A stretch of 64,000 bases of DNA from Callaeas wilsoni. Taxonomy: Eukaryota > Chordata > Aves > Passeriformes > Callaeidae. The notes beneath the pieces are model-generated. The model was not told where the DNA came from, did no database searches, and saw only the letters and a program-made list of their open reading frames with translations. Location of the stretch: positions 124,001 to 188,000 of the forward strand of contig VWPU01005414.1 of assembly GCA_013398955.1 (NCBI GenBank), read 5' to 3'. This document shows, one piece after another, positions 12,395 to 25,600 of this stretch (within the stretch, counting starts at the first letter, position 1; each line of letters starts with the position of its first letter). Both the position numbers and the translations under genes were made by a program.

Positions 12395-15300
12395 AGTCTC
12401 ACAGCTCTCCCAGTGCAAGGGGTGTAAAAATGAAACACAGCAGCAAGTGTGGCTTGGAACCAGTGAAAAATAATGACCTTCAGGTCTTTGGTATTCTCAT
12501 AGCAGCGCTGCAGAATCTCCCTGCTGTGTTACACATTGCTGTCTGCAATGCACTTCCTCCTAATTACTCTGGGCTTCTAATTAGGGATGCCAAACCACGT
12601 GGGATATGTTTATTATGAAAATGGTCAGACAAATAGCCTTTTTGTTTGGGATTTGAAGAGCCCTTTTCATATTCAGAAGGAATTCTGTACTTTAGGAGAA
12701 ATGAAACTAGAATGCCGGCTATTTACAGGCACTTCAAATTGCGGAGATCTTTTCCTGTAATGTGCAATATCCAGTTTTGGATAGCATGCTCAGAGGAGCA
12801 AGGATTATGATATGTTATGTATTTGGGATTTGCCTATCACATCATGGACACCACAGCAAGCTAGCTGGAAAAAAACCAGTATGACTAGAGCCAGATTTCT
12901 GTTCAGTTCCATTTACATAATAATTGTGTTTGTGTTGGAATTTTTATTCTGCTTTCAATTGAGTTTTTAAAATTTCCTGCTATAAAATGTTGACTGCTGC
13001 TGCTTTGGAATGAACCTTCATTATTTTACTCTGTAGGTGATAACAATTCAGTGAGGTGCCAAACTTTTCAGGTATGTATAGTTTTCATACAGGACCTTGG
13101 GATTTTATTCTTTATGGTAGTTGCTCTAAACCATAGAATTTCCCTTCCCAATCCAATGAAGTCTTCTTGCATTCTTAGCCATAATACTAAAACAGATGCA
13201 ATTTCAGCACAGTATGTTTATTCCACATAGCTGGAAAGGCAGGGTGAAAAAAAAAATAGACCATGTTGGGGATGCAAAGACACCGTTAAAACCAATAAAC
13301 TTGACCTCAGTGTCTTTTGTTTTGATTTGTTTGGCTATTCCTAGCAGAGAGTTTGGATGGTATTTTTTAATCCTCAGGGTTTTTTTTCACTGTCAGCTGT
13401 TCTTGTTACACTGACCAGCAGACAGATGCTTTCTGCTTTGGCCCTGCTGCTCCTTTCCACCCACACAAAGGACCAGGCGTCTCAGGGCTTAGTCAGTTTT
13501 CATTTTCATCAGGTGTGTTTTGCTTTGCCAGCTGTTTAACAAGGTACGAATAAACACTTACAGAGAGGAATCCTGGCCCCAAACACAGGGCAAGTAAAAT
13601 GGCAGGTAAAGTCTCAAAAAGCCCCTCAGCATTTTCTTTCTAGAGTTATTTCTCTCAATGAGGTGCTCCTGATTGTTAGGTTAGGCACCTGCTGTCCACA
13701 CCCACAGCATGCATCCTGTGTTACAAAATATCTTTCTGTTTTTTTAGTCCTGGCCAAAGAAGCACATTCTATGCTCTTGCATGGTGTCATTGAAATAAAT
13801 CATGTACATCCCACAGCACATGCAAGCTGAAAATTGGAAAGCACTGTTCCTCCAGGATGCAGGTGGCAGCAGTTAAGCGTGAACACTGTATGTCGTGGTT
13901 TAATGATGCAGTCACTAATACAATCATGATAACCCCAAAGCAATAAAGGCCTGGCCTAATAAAGCATCCGTGCTGTAGCATTCACTGTAATAGTATCCCT
14001 TGATCCCTGATGCAGCTCATTCAACCCAGAGAGACCTCTTGTTACTAGGTTGCTTTCAAAATATCTTTGGTGCTCAAGGAAGTATCCTTTGTACCATCAG
14101 AGACAAAAGCTGCAAGAGGGCATTGTGTGAAAGGATCGGAACACCTCATTTTTCCTGTGCCTGCTGATATACAGACAGGAGCACAGGAAAAAAAGGGAGC
14201 TCTCTTACCATCCTCTTGACCTAAATGAGGGAATGGGAGGTCTTGTCTACACAGAGAATGAATTTGTTCTAAAGTTGCACTAGGGGTGCCTCTCCTTGTA
14301 AAAAAAGTCCCTGGAGGATTCAAATCAGGCAATTCAGATCACTTTCACTTCAGGAAGCTCAGACCTGGTCATCTTTCTGGCAGCCAAGTTTATGCCCTCA
14401 ACGAGTACCTTCCAGACACAGCATTCAGATTTGCACCATGGTTCAAAGACTGGTGCATATTTTATGAGAGCAAACCTTACAGGCACTAAGTGCAGTGAGC
14501 GTGAAAGGGATGCTGAGCTTTAGGCTGGCCAAAGTCCTCGGTGATGAACCATGTTTGCATCAAGATGCTGCATCTTTGCTGTGAGGCAGTGTCTGTACTG
14601 AGTATACTACTTGAGAAAAAGGCAGTTTCACCCTGGAGGTAAATGTACTTTCATTTTAGGAACATTTAGCCAGCTGTGGCCATTTCATGCCAGTAAGTCC
14701 ATAAATAGAAACCACAGATGCAATAAAATGGGAAACATTGCAGTTACTCAGCTCACAGCTGCAAAATCACAGGTACCCAGTGGAATTTAGCAGAATCAAA
14801 ATATCATCACAATGTGGCATTTCATACTGTCATGCTTCTCTTAGTGATGCCAGCACCTAAGTCTGAGAGGCAAATCTGCAACATATATTTGCAAGCAGTT
14901 ATGTTTGGATCAGGATTTAGATTTTGTTGCTGAGCCTGGGAAGCTCCCTCCTTGCTTACTTTTCCAGGAGCCCTACCAGTCCTTCGAAGACAGTGCCAAT
15001 CTGAACAAGTCTGTGAGTTCCTGTTTGAGAAGTTAAACCTCATCACTAGAAGGATGAGTGGGCAGGCTCAAGGAAGCTCTGAGGAAGTGCAGTTTGCACC
15101 ACTCATGCACCTTGCTGCTTGATTGTTGTCCCCATCTCTGCAGATGCGATTACATGTATTTATACCATAGGTTCAGATAGGGGCACAGGTGTTGTAGGTG
15201 AAAGAATCAAGGCTTTTGAGCAGGTAGAAAGCAAGGTATGGCACAGCCGTGGTAGTGCTGAGATACCACAGCAGTGAGCACAGATTGAGCTTTGAAACTT

Positions 15301-18300
15301 AGTCCACAATATCAGGGTATTGCAGAGGGGTGAATGTTGTTCTCAGTAATTTTATTTGAGGGTATGTAGCTCAGATTGCTTCACAGTATGTCAAATAATA
15401 AATTGTCTCATAAGGATGTGAGCTGAATCACAAACACTTGATTTTTTTTGTAGAACTAAGGGATAGCTGTCCTTTGTAGAGGTAGTATATGGGTCTGGCT
15501 GTTGTTAATACATAAACATCTCAAGTACTGTTTACATAACCAACCATCCCTTCCCACTTCAATGAGGAAAGTTAATGGTTCTGATAAAATAGTGCACCCT
15601 TGATCCTACAGCTGTAAGCAGCATGCAAGGGTTGTCTCTGCCGCTTCATGCAGTATCAGTATTTCCCTGTGATTTATGGAATATTTAAACATTCATCAAG
15701 CCAAACAGCTAGCCAGGGTAGCAGGATCCACATTCAGCACACGTAGCTCCAGCGTTCATATGGGAGATTTGAAGTGTGGTTACAAGATGATAACTGTATT
15801 GCCTGAAGGAGATAAGTCCCGCTCTGCCAGAATGGTGCTTTGTATGTAATTAGTGTAAAAATTCAGAGGAATAGAGTTTATCCTTGCGATCGTCTTTCTC
15901 ATTAAAAAAGAATCATAATGAAAGAACAAAGCAGTCCCTGCAGTGAATTGAATTGACTTCCTAAGTTTTCATTAAATCAAAGACTCAATAGCATCCCATT
16001 TTGCAGAGCCCAGCTGTAAACTGTACACAAGACTTGCAGCAAAGTCCCTGTGAAGATTACATCCTTTCTGAAGGTTTGGAAGTACTACCTTTTCTAAAAT
16101 AAGGACTGTAAGACAGCATGAACCAAGGGAATAAAACTTTATACCAGTAGGATAAAGCTGTATTCTCCACTTATTCTTCTGCCTCACACTTAATGCATAA
16201 TCCTAACACAAGCAGTGATTCTGTTTTTTTTCATGTTCCTTATTACCAAGGTAATATATGTATTTATTGTTACAACTAAATATATCTTTGAGGCGAAACA
16301 TGTACAAATATCCTGTAAGTTCTACCACTTTGTAAGCATTTTTTTCCCTTTATATTTGGCTGAACTGTTAGCTATTAGAATCTGGTCACCTTGAATTCCT
16401 GTTACATTTCTGGATGATAGTGCTATAATAATAATAATTGCAGCTTCATCTGAAGGAATGTTTACAGATGTAGCACTCAATATTCAAGTTGCAGTTGTGC
16501 TGTGTGCTCTCCCTTCTGCTCATGAGCTGGGAAGCACAGGTGGGAACACCGAGTCACTTCTGGAAGGTGCTCGGGGTGCAGGGACCTGGGGACTCACCTC
16601 TTAGCTTAGGTGTCCCTTTGGCTGCAACCTTGCTTCACAAACCTTGAGGATGCTTTAGACCAAATTCGCTACAGAACAGAGCAGCTCAAGGTCATTAGCA
16701 ACCAGCTCTGTTACAACCTCCCCCTACATTATCTTTCCTGATTTAACATTAAGGAGGAAAGGAGAAGGATAATATATACTGTCTATCAGCCTCCTCCATT
16801 TCTTGCACACATTTCTCTGATGAGAGGAGGGAGCTTTGAGGTAAAGGTAGGAGCTTTGCTGACAGCAATAGTGAGCGCTCCAAATACACAGCGGAGGGAG
16901 AGGCCATGTGCATGTCTCAAAGGAGCACTTACCCCTTAGTTTTCAGTTATATCACAGTGACAGTCAGTTCACAGGGATATTTTTGTAACTGTTACAGAAA
17001 TATAGCAAATACGGTTTCAAAGGAAAATTATACATCTGTGCCTTTTCTGAGTTAAATATTCATGAACTTGCTTCTTTGCAGCTACTAGAATGTTTACACA
17101 ATATCACTTGTCCGTGCTGCTCTGATTATCTATCTGTGATCTGATACTTGGTTTGGTTTTGCCTAATTCTAAAGGAGATTTTAACACCCCAGAGTGGAGG
17201 TGGACTGACACTATTTTAATAAATTGGATCTGCACTGATTTGCACCATTGATGACATAAGAGCGGGAGTGGCATGTTCATCACCATAAATTTTGATATAT
17301 GCTGTTTGTTTTCATAACTACTTGAAATCTTTGGTTTGAAAGTGCTTTCAGGTGTCCTATTAAGATTTCAACAACTTAGTGTAGAAAAAGAACAATTAGT
17401 GCCCTTATTTATCGAGTTTGGCATGTAAGAGGTTTGTTTCCATTTAAAAGGACCTGAGGTGGTTTATATGGAGTTTTTCCATGCATACGCATCTAATTAT
17501 ATACATGCGTACACATAAAAACCCTCAAACTGTGTATTTTCAGTAGAATTTATTTTTAGAATTATTTTGCATTGCTTATCATCTCAAGATCCCAGAACTT
17601 CATGTTTTCCTGTGCTAGGCTTCATGCTCGTTTGGGCAGGCATATGATAAGAAACAGGCCACAGCATGATTAAGAAGATTTCATGTCCACTCACAGCTTT
17701 TATAGCAATTGCTTTTATAGCACTTCAAAGAAATTGAATGCCACAAGGGGAACAAACTTGACAATTGCCAAGCTTTCCATGGGAACCAAGTTGCCAGTGA
17801 GCTCTTCTCAAGCATGGAGGTGAATTCCAGAAGGCATGGATGCTGATGAAGGACCCTATGGAGTCTTTTGCAATATGGAGTCTTTTTGTGGGTTAAATTT
17901 TCTCTTAAGACAAAATGTCTTGTGTTAAGATTGTATTTCAAAGCTGAAGAGAGCAGCAAAAACACTTGAAGTATTCCAACGAATTTCTGCTGCTCTCATG
18001 ACTGAGCCAAACTTGATGTGGAAACGCTTTTTGGGAGCTGGTCCCTGCTAAAGCTGGAGATAAGAGGTCTGAATGAACTTGGCCATTGAACCAGGCAGCC
18101 AGCTGTCACTGGGTTGAGATCATTGGGTTGAGTGCTTTCTAAGAAGCCCAGGTAGCTCAGGGAGTTCAGGCTGGCAGGAGCTGAAGTCACAGAAACAACT
18201 TCACTTCAGCAGGAAGTCTGAGTGAATTTTAAGGGGAGGTTGGAAATGATCCTGCCTTGGTGCATGAGGAACCACAGCACGTCAGATGGGCAAGGTGGAG

Positions 18301-19551
18301 AAACCCTGCCAAGGGCCAAGCGCATTGCATCAAAAAGCGTATGCCCTGATATTTTAGTTCCTCTTTAGATGATAGCACGATTGGCACATAGCACTGTCAT
18401 GTCCCAATTGACATGGTCCTCTTCCCACTGGTGTTTTATACCCATGGCAGGCCACCTCTCTCTCTGGGAGAGTGCTCTACTGAGGATCTATAAGGAAAGT
18501 AATAATCACAGTACTGAGCAGGAACAGGACTAAAACTGTTACATTTCTCCCCACACTGCAGCTGTAACACTGAAATGGCATGGATAATAATACTTGGGAA
18601 TGCTTGTGAATCTGCAGTGCGTGATTTTCTGAAATCTGCGCACTCAAACCCACCTACTTTTTCTCTGGTGAATGGAGTATTAGAAATGTGGGAATCCAGC
18701 CACTTTTAATTTAGCAAGGATATTGGATGTGTTTGTTTCTTCTATTGTTGTTTGCCTAGAAAATATAAAATAGTCTGTTTTTATCTCAGGAATGTTTCTC
18801 TGAAGCATGGAGTAAAATAAAACCAATAAGAAAGAAAGTAGGGTTCTTTTTTCTTTGAAGGATATGGCACACGGCAGAGAAGAGATGTGTTGCTGCTTCA
18901 AGGTGAGAGAACTCAGGTCATATCTCAGAACAGCCTGCCTTTAAAAAGACAAATGACTGTGGTATTTATGATAATATTTTTTGCCAGTAATATAATGACT
19001 GCTCAATAGAATCTTTTTTCAAAATAGAGAGCAGACTCACCAAGATCTTTTCAGGAGCCTGTTGAAATAAACATAAGATACAAGGCAACCCAGAAGTTTG
19101 GGCATGTATACATAAATACTTCCCCTTGTATACATTTACTTTTCTGTTAACAAAAGTGTGCAATTGCAAGGAAGAGTTCCCAGAGTGTCTGTGAAAGTAT
19201 TGCATCATTGATATGCCTTGATGATAGAAACATTTTTAGCAAGGCTGAGTCATTTCTTACATAGGCTGTATTTCAGTGTCTCTGTCTATAAGGATTGTTT
19301 CCATTCCTAAAGCTGTATGAACACATGTCATCTTTATGGCTGATTAATCTCTCTTTAAAATCACCTTCGTAAAAACAATCTTGATTTAAAAGCGAGGTGC
19401 TTGTTTCAGTTGTCAAGCAGTGAAGACAGTGATAGCCCTCTCTGTGGAAAAAGGAGGGAGTCTAAAATAGAGACGTGCTGTGTCAATGAATGGATGTGGA
19501 AAAGCACAAGGTGCTTTCTATCAATAGGTACTTCGAAGCATATGTACACAC
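12395..19551. other. Intronic sequence, nothing recognised
   Basis: About 7.2 kb of unique-looking intron 2. I found no transposon termini, CR1 tail, RNA gene or conserved protein motif. Only tiny simple runs occur, such as an ATA repeat near 16.43 kb. Very old repeats or conserved non-coding elements could be present but cannot be seen without alignment. Confidence 0.5.
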
Positions 19552-19629
19552 CAAGTATTTAAAGAATATTTATATGTATGTGCACCTGAAATCAAGTATT
19601 TAAAGAATATAAGTATGTGCACCTGAAAT
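19552..19629. repeat. ~40-bp tandem duplication
   Basis: CAAGTATTTAAAGAATAT begins at 19552 and again at 19593, and each copy ends in TATGTGCACCTGAAAT. The copies are 41 and 37 bp, differing by a short deletion in the second. This looks like a simple unequal or slippage duplication. Confidence 0.92.
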
Positions 19630-22600
19630 TCAGACTTAAACATCAAATAAATACAAGCCAACTGCCACAAGAAAGAAAATCCCATCTTCAAATTTACACG
19701 GGACATTTCTGCTTGAAATTTTCACAATTACCTTCATTTTTCGTTACATGCCCACCTGATAGTACAGTAGGAACTCATTCCTGATTGGAAGTTGCTTACT
19801 GCAAATTTTCAGCTTGTATCAACATTCCTTCTCAATCTTTTCACAAAAAAATCAGGTTTTTTAGTCCAATATTTCATATTTTGTCAGTAACCTGACAAAA
19901 TGGCATCTCCTTTTTTCTTAATATTTTAAATAGTGATATAAAAATGGAAACTCATTGTCAGCTGTCCCTGTCATGTGCTTTACAGAGGCATTTCTTCACA
20001 TGCATTTGGCAAAGCTTTTGTTTGTTTCCATAATTTTAATCAATCCTGCTTTGGTGAGGGAACAGTCTATCTTCTGTTGATGACAATATTAAGAGATAAA
20101 CTGCTTGAATATGTTTTTCCAAAAATTATCTATCATAATATTAATATTTTCCACTGTTGCTTTTTTTTGTACTTTCCTGAGCTCTGTTTAATGTTTTATG
20201 GATTTAATCTGTTGTCTACAGAGTTGTATTTAATGGACTTGGCCAATTATTGGTTATAGATATAAGCAACACAAAGAAGCAGAATTTTTCACAGAAAAAA
20301 ATTTTCTCTCTGGATATTGAGAGAGAGATTACTGGCAAGTATAAAAATCTGTTGAACTAAGGAAGCAGCAGGTGATGGGATCAATGGCAGTGATGTTTGT
20401 CATTGCCTTTTGCAGTCTCACTGGCAAAGATTAATATTTGTTAGATTGGAATTAATTAGTTGTAGAAGCCAAAATTTAAATCATCAGTGAAGATGTATGA
20501 ACAAATTACTGATAGTGATTTTCAACTGAAAATATCATATCAACAGTGCCATTCAGGAATAAAGCATTCCTCTTCAAGGAATTTAGTAAACTAAATTTCT
20601 TCATTACAACTTAATTGTATTACCTATTAACATTACTAACTTCAAAGCAACGACAATAAATATTTTAATAGATACACTGGTGGTAAGTATATCAGAGCTT
20701 TAAATGGTAGTGAGAAAGGATTTTATTCACTTTCTTCCAAAATTATATTGCCTAGTGATAATTACGTGATCATAAAAAGTAGTAAGACCTCCTAAGTTAA
20801 ATTTGCAGAGGAGATTTTGTGACGCAGTTGAACCACTCGCTGCATAGCAATCACCTACTAAATTTAAGAACCAGTATTAGAAAAGCATATTCCAGAGATA
20901 ATATATAGATACAAGAAATCATGTTGCAGTGTTTTCAGTTAGGAGCTTTATATTTCTGTAAATCTTTTGCCAAGCATAACCAGTGCTTCTTCTCAAAAGT
21001 GAGTGCCATCTAGTAGGTAAGGAAAATGTTAATATGAGAAATTGAGTTTGGTGAGGCTTCAGGGAGACATGGTCAGAGAAGAAGTTCTTAGGAATGTTGT
21101 CAGACATCTGCAAGGTGGGAAAGCTCAGAAAACTCAGATATTTGCTCTGAAAACCACCCTTGCTGCCCAGGAGCATCCTTAGCAAGAGGATTATTTCTGT
21201 TGTATTGGTCCGTTCACTATGCCCTAAGCACCAAGACAGTGGGTGTGGGGCAGAACTGTACAGTCACCAAACAGACACTCCAAAGACTGCAGTCAGCCTT
21301 TTCTTCATAGGAGAGAAGGCACAGGAGTGTTTCCACCAGGACTGCCCAGATTCCTCCCTAAGACCTGCCTAGGTCATTCTTCCCCTCTAGTGGTCAAGTG
21401 TTCCCAGCATGGGAAAGTGATACTCAATTAGCCGTGTGTCACTGCAGAAAGGATTTGAAGTATCACCGCTGGAACTCTGGTTTTGCTGGTTTGATTGACA
21501 AAAGGACTCTGTGAGGGAACTGCTGGGGAAAGAGACTGCAGACAGGAGCACTTAAATGGAATAGTTCCTCAAGGACTATTTCCTGAAGAACTGATCTCTG
21601 GTTTCCCAACTCTGAATAGCACCGGAGTCACAAAGTGACATTGCTCAGTGATCGTCTCTTGTAAATGCTCAAACTGCCCTGTTTCCAGTGGTGAGATGAC
21701 CGAGAGGAGCAAAAAGGATTTTGGTTCCTGCATGTGGAAATAGAAATCTGTGGTTTGCCTCGGTCAGGCACAGGCTGCAAAACCAAGTGCTCTGGATGCC
21801 TGGAATTTCAGATAGCACAGTCTCCAGATGGTTACATGGTGGCTGGCTGCTTGGGCAGTCAGGTTTGGGTTTTATATTATTACTAACCAGACCAACCATA
21901 TCCGAATTGCAAATCTGTGGGGTGTTCAACTGCTTAAGGACAAAGCTGATGGTACCCCTTTCTAAGTCCTTGACTCCCTCAGGGAACAATTGTTCAGAGA
22001 AAAATTGTCTTTTGATCTTGTCCAGTTCTGGTTGAAAAGACCAAATGAGATAAAGGCTGAAATAGAGATAGCCACAAGATTGAACATGGAATTTATGTTT
22101 AGAATTTGGTTAAACCTGGCAAAAAGAAAAATGCAGCAGAAACCAATTTTTTATTTTAACTTCAGAATATAAATACATTATGATCTTTCTATAGCCTTCT
22201 GGAAAATTTTGGAGGTTGCATGCAAAGAAATTTGTGAAGAGATTGCCTGAACAGACAAACAGGCATGTAAATCATGAAACAAAGCTGTAAAGAGCCGTGG
22301 GAGCTGAGACCAAAACACTGATGTAGGCTTGCAGAAAGCTGAGTGAGTCAGCGTGCCTGGAGAACAGCAGTTCGCATCCTCTGTGTAATTTGAGAGCCCT
22401 GTGTCACATCTGCGATCAGAGGAATTCCCTGCTGATTCCATTTATCCCTGCCATACCAAAATAATTTTTATGCTGCTTGTCCTACTGTCAGTGCCATCCA
22501 AAGCTTTATTTCTCGTCTTACTTTTGATTTCCTCTTTTCGAGTCCTTTCATTTGTGTTAGGCTCCACTCCCTGCTTCCCTGTCTTCATCGTATAAGCATT

Positions 22601-25600
22601 TTTGTAATTTATTCCAAATATTGCCTATGGATGGGAAATGCTTCTTAACTGATCACATCTTTGAAATTATCCTCAGACAATGCATTTGATTCTGAATGAG
22701 ACATTAGCTTCTTTTGTGCTTACTCTACATTAATATGTTAGGAACAATTTTTATTCCAGTACAGTTTCATATGGATAAAACTTGTTTGCTATTTTTAGGA
22801 GGAGAAATGAAATGAACATCAAAGCAGCAATATTAGGTGGTACAAGGCATGCTGTTATCAAAATAAATGATACAATAAGACCAAATTATGAGGTAATTTC
22901 TCAGGGCCTTTGTCTGAAACAATCAAATATATAAAGGTGAAATATGTACTGTAGAGCAAGAGGAAAAAGAAAAGTATCTGCCTTTTAGAACATTTTCTCT
23001 GTCATAGAGCTGCATTTTCACTATGTCAGTAATGGATTGCATCCATATCCAAAATACAGACAGAAATTGAATGAAATTTCACAAGGATTTGATTTATGTA
23101 TAAGATGTAATGAGAATTTTTCATATAGATGAATTTTGAGAAAACATAGACTATTTTGAAGTCAGGCATTTTATTAACGCAGAGGATTCCAATCAGCTTT
23201 TGAGCTATATGCTCTAGTAACACAGGCAAATTTGCATTTCTATCTTTTTGAAATATAGTAAATATGAATAGTATCTGATGGGGATTTGATGATTAAACAT
23301 TTCATCACAAATACTGGTGCAGTTAATCTGAGCAGGATAACCTTTTCACAGCTGCTGCCATGGAAATAAAACCAATGAAGTTATGTTTGAAAGGTGTGCC
23401 CCTTGTGGTTAGAGTTCAGTCAAGCACAGTCTTAGGGAATTTGCAGATTCAGTGCTGTACAGCACAGGTTCCTACAAGGCAGTAAATCACACCAGACACA
23501 CACAGATTATCTATCTGTCCATCCGTCCATTACTGTGCTTGCTGAGTGTCTTTAAAAGCTGTTTTATTCTAGACACCATATGTTCAAATGCATTACACAA
23601 CAAGTTTAAAGTGTCAGAATTCTATTTCTAGCTTTGATTCAGTGTGTAACACTGAACAAGTTGTTTAAAGTATAATCTTATTCTTGTTTCTCTGCTGTGA
23701 ACAGGAAAGAAAATCAGCAGAGGCAGTGAAGTGAACTGCCAAGCATTGTGCTTTGTACAGAACAGTGCTGCCAGCTTTTATAGAACACTGTTGTAAAGAG
23801 ATTCATGATAATAAATATGTGTCTGTTTTTTTCTTAAAACCCTCATTTAGTTTTGTCAACTGAAAATACCTCCTCTGAGTTTCATAAGAAGTATGTTTCC
23901 TACGTGGTAGCAAATAAAAGTTTTCAAACATGGAATCTCAATTTGTTTTTACAATATCAAGTTTACTATGTTCAGCATAATGAGATTCTGTAAGCTCTCT
24001 CTCAAGTTTTGAATGAGATATTTCATTTGAAGATATTTTTGAGTGTTTGTGGTTGACTGTACTGAGAAGGATGCCTGCCTGATAGACAGGTTTTGTAGTT
24101 GGCACTCTGAAAAGGAGACTACACATGCCTGTGCTCTTTTTAGCTAGAGGAAGATAAAATAATGGCAAACCAGTGAAAAGAGTGAACAGTGCTGCTGATG
24201 TTATGCCTAATGCATGCAGTTTGCCCACTGATCCAAGCTTTTAGAAGGATAATAGAGTGTGCACCCTTCACTGAGGGCAGAAGGGTCTCATGCCACCAAA
24301 AGCACACAGCCTGCTGAAGTGGTGTTACGATGGCTGTCTGCTCCCTCCACTTGTAAAAGGAAGAAAATCTACTGGCAGCAGGTACAGCGTGTGAAGCAGG
24401 ACAAGATGCTATTTGCCACTTTTGACAGTTACCTTGTGGAACGAACTCTTAGGAATGTACTGAGGCAATTGTGTTTACCTGCGTGACTACTATGGGTCAC
24501 AAGGCATTGCAGCTGGAATCCAGTATCGGAATAGCCCGCAGATTTTGCAGCCTTAGTCTTGCAAAGGGTAATGTGAGTACAGCTATGTACTGGGTGACAT
24601 GCATTTCCAATCCAATTTATAAGATCCCTTTCAGTCTCGGTGGCCTGATGCCCCAGCAATGGCCCCAGTTGTTCATTCTAAAACCAGTTGTAATGACTTT
24701 ACCATCTCACCCTCCCACTCAGCAACAGTATGTGGCAGTGTGTTCCTTCCAGTAACAGTGAATCCTCATTTCCTGATTCTGGATGATCACTGTCAATATT
24801 TTTTTGTCTGGCCTTGGCAGACTGCCTTTTGTCTTCTGGCTCCAGTAAGTGAGCAGCTCCTCCTTCCCTGCTGTTCCCAGTTGCCTTGTTAAATCCATCA
24901 TATTAGAAAGCTCAATTGGTGTGGTAACATGCAAGAAAAGCCACCTGATTGAGAAGCACTCCTGTGTTTCCGTTTCACACTTCCTGCTCGGTTCAAATGC
25001 CCCACTGGCAACTCTAGCTAGCTTGTTAGAAGATTCCTTCCCCTACTGATGAAACAGCAATGATCCACTTTCTGTGGGTATTTTGATACAGGAGGTGGAA
25101 CAGTGTTGAACGAATTCAGGGCCTTCCTTCTTGTACCCTATAGAAATTTGGAGTTCCATGATATTTTTTGCCTTCAACTGCCTACTTTTACTCACGGAGC
25201 TGAAATAATCTCTGGGAAGATTTCTTTATTTTCTAACACCAAATAGCATCATTCTGACACTTTTGAATTTATCTGTAATATGACCTAGAACCCGTGAAGT
25301 ATTCTACAAAGCAATATCATTAAAGCTGGTGTATCCTGCCTAAATGGATCTTCTGCCCTTTCTGAGTCTAGATAAAAGTAGGGTCATGTCTGTTTATTAA
25401 TAAGAGCAAATTCACAGACTAGAAGATTAGAGAGTTTTTAATTTTCCAGTTGAATATTGCAGATTGCTCTTGATGTCTGACAAGGTTGGGCACAGCTAAA
25501 GGAACACTGCTGGCATTTTAAATGACCATAGAAGTGAGAAAAAAACCCTTTTGATCTTTTCCATCTCTAAACAGGAATCCATAGTGATAATGTTTTTCTA

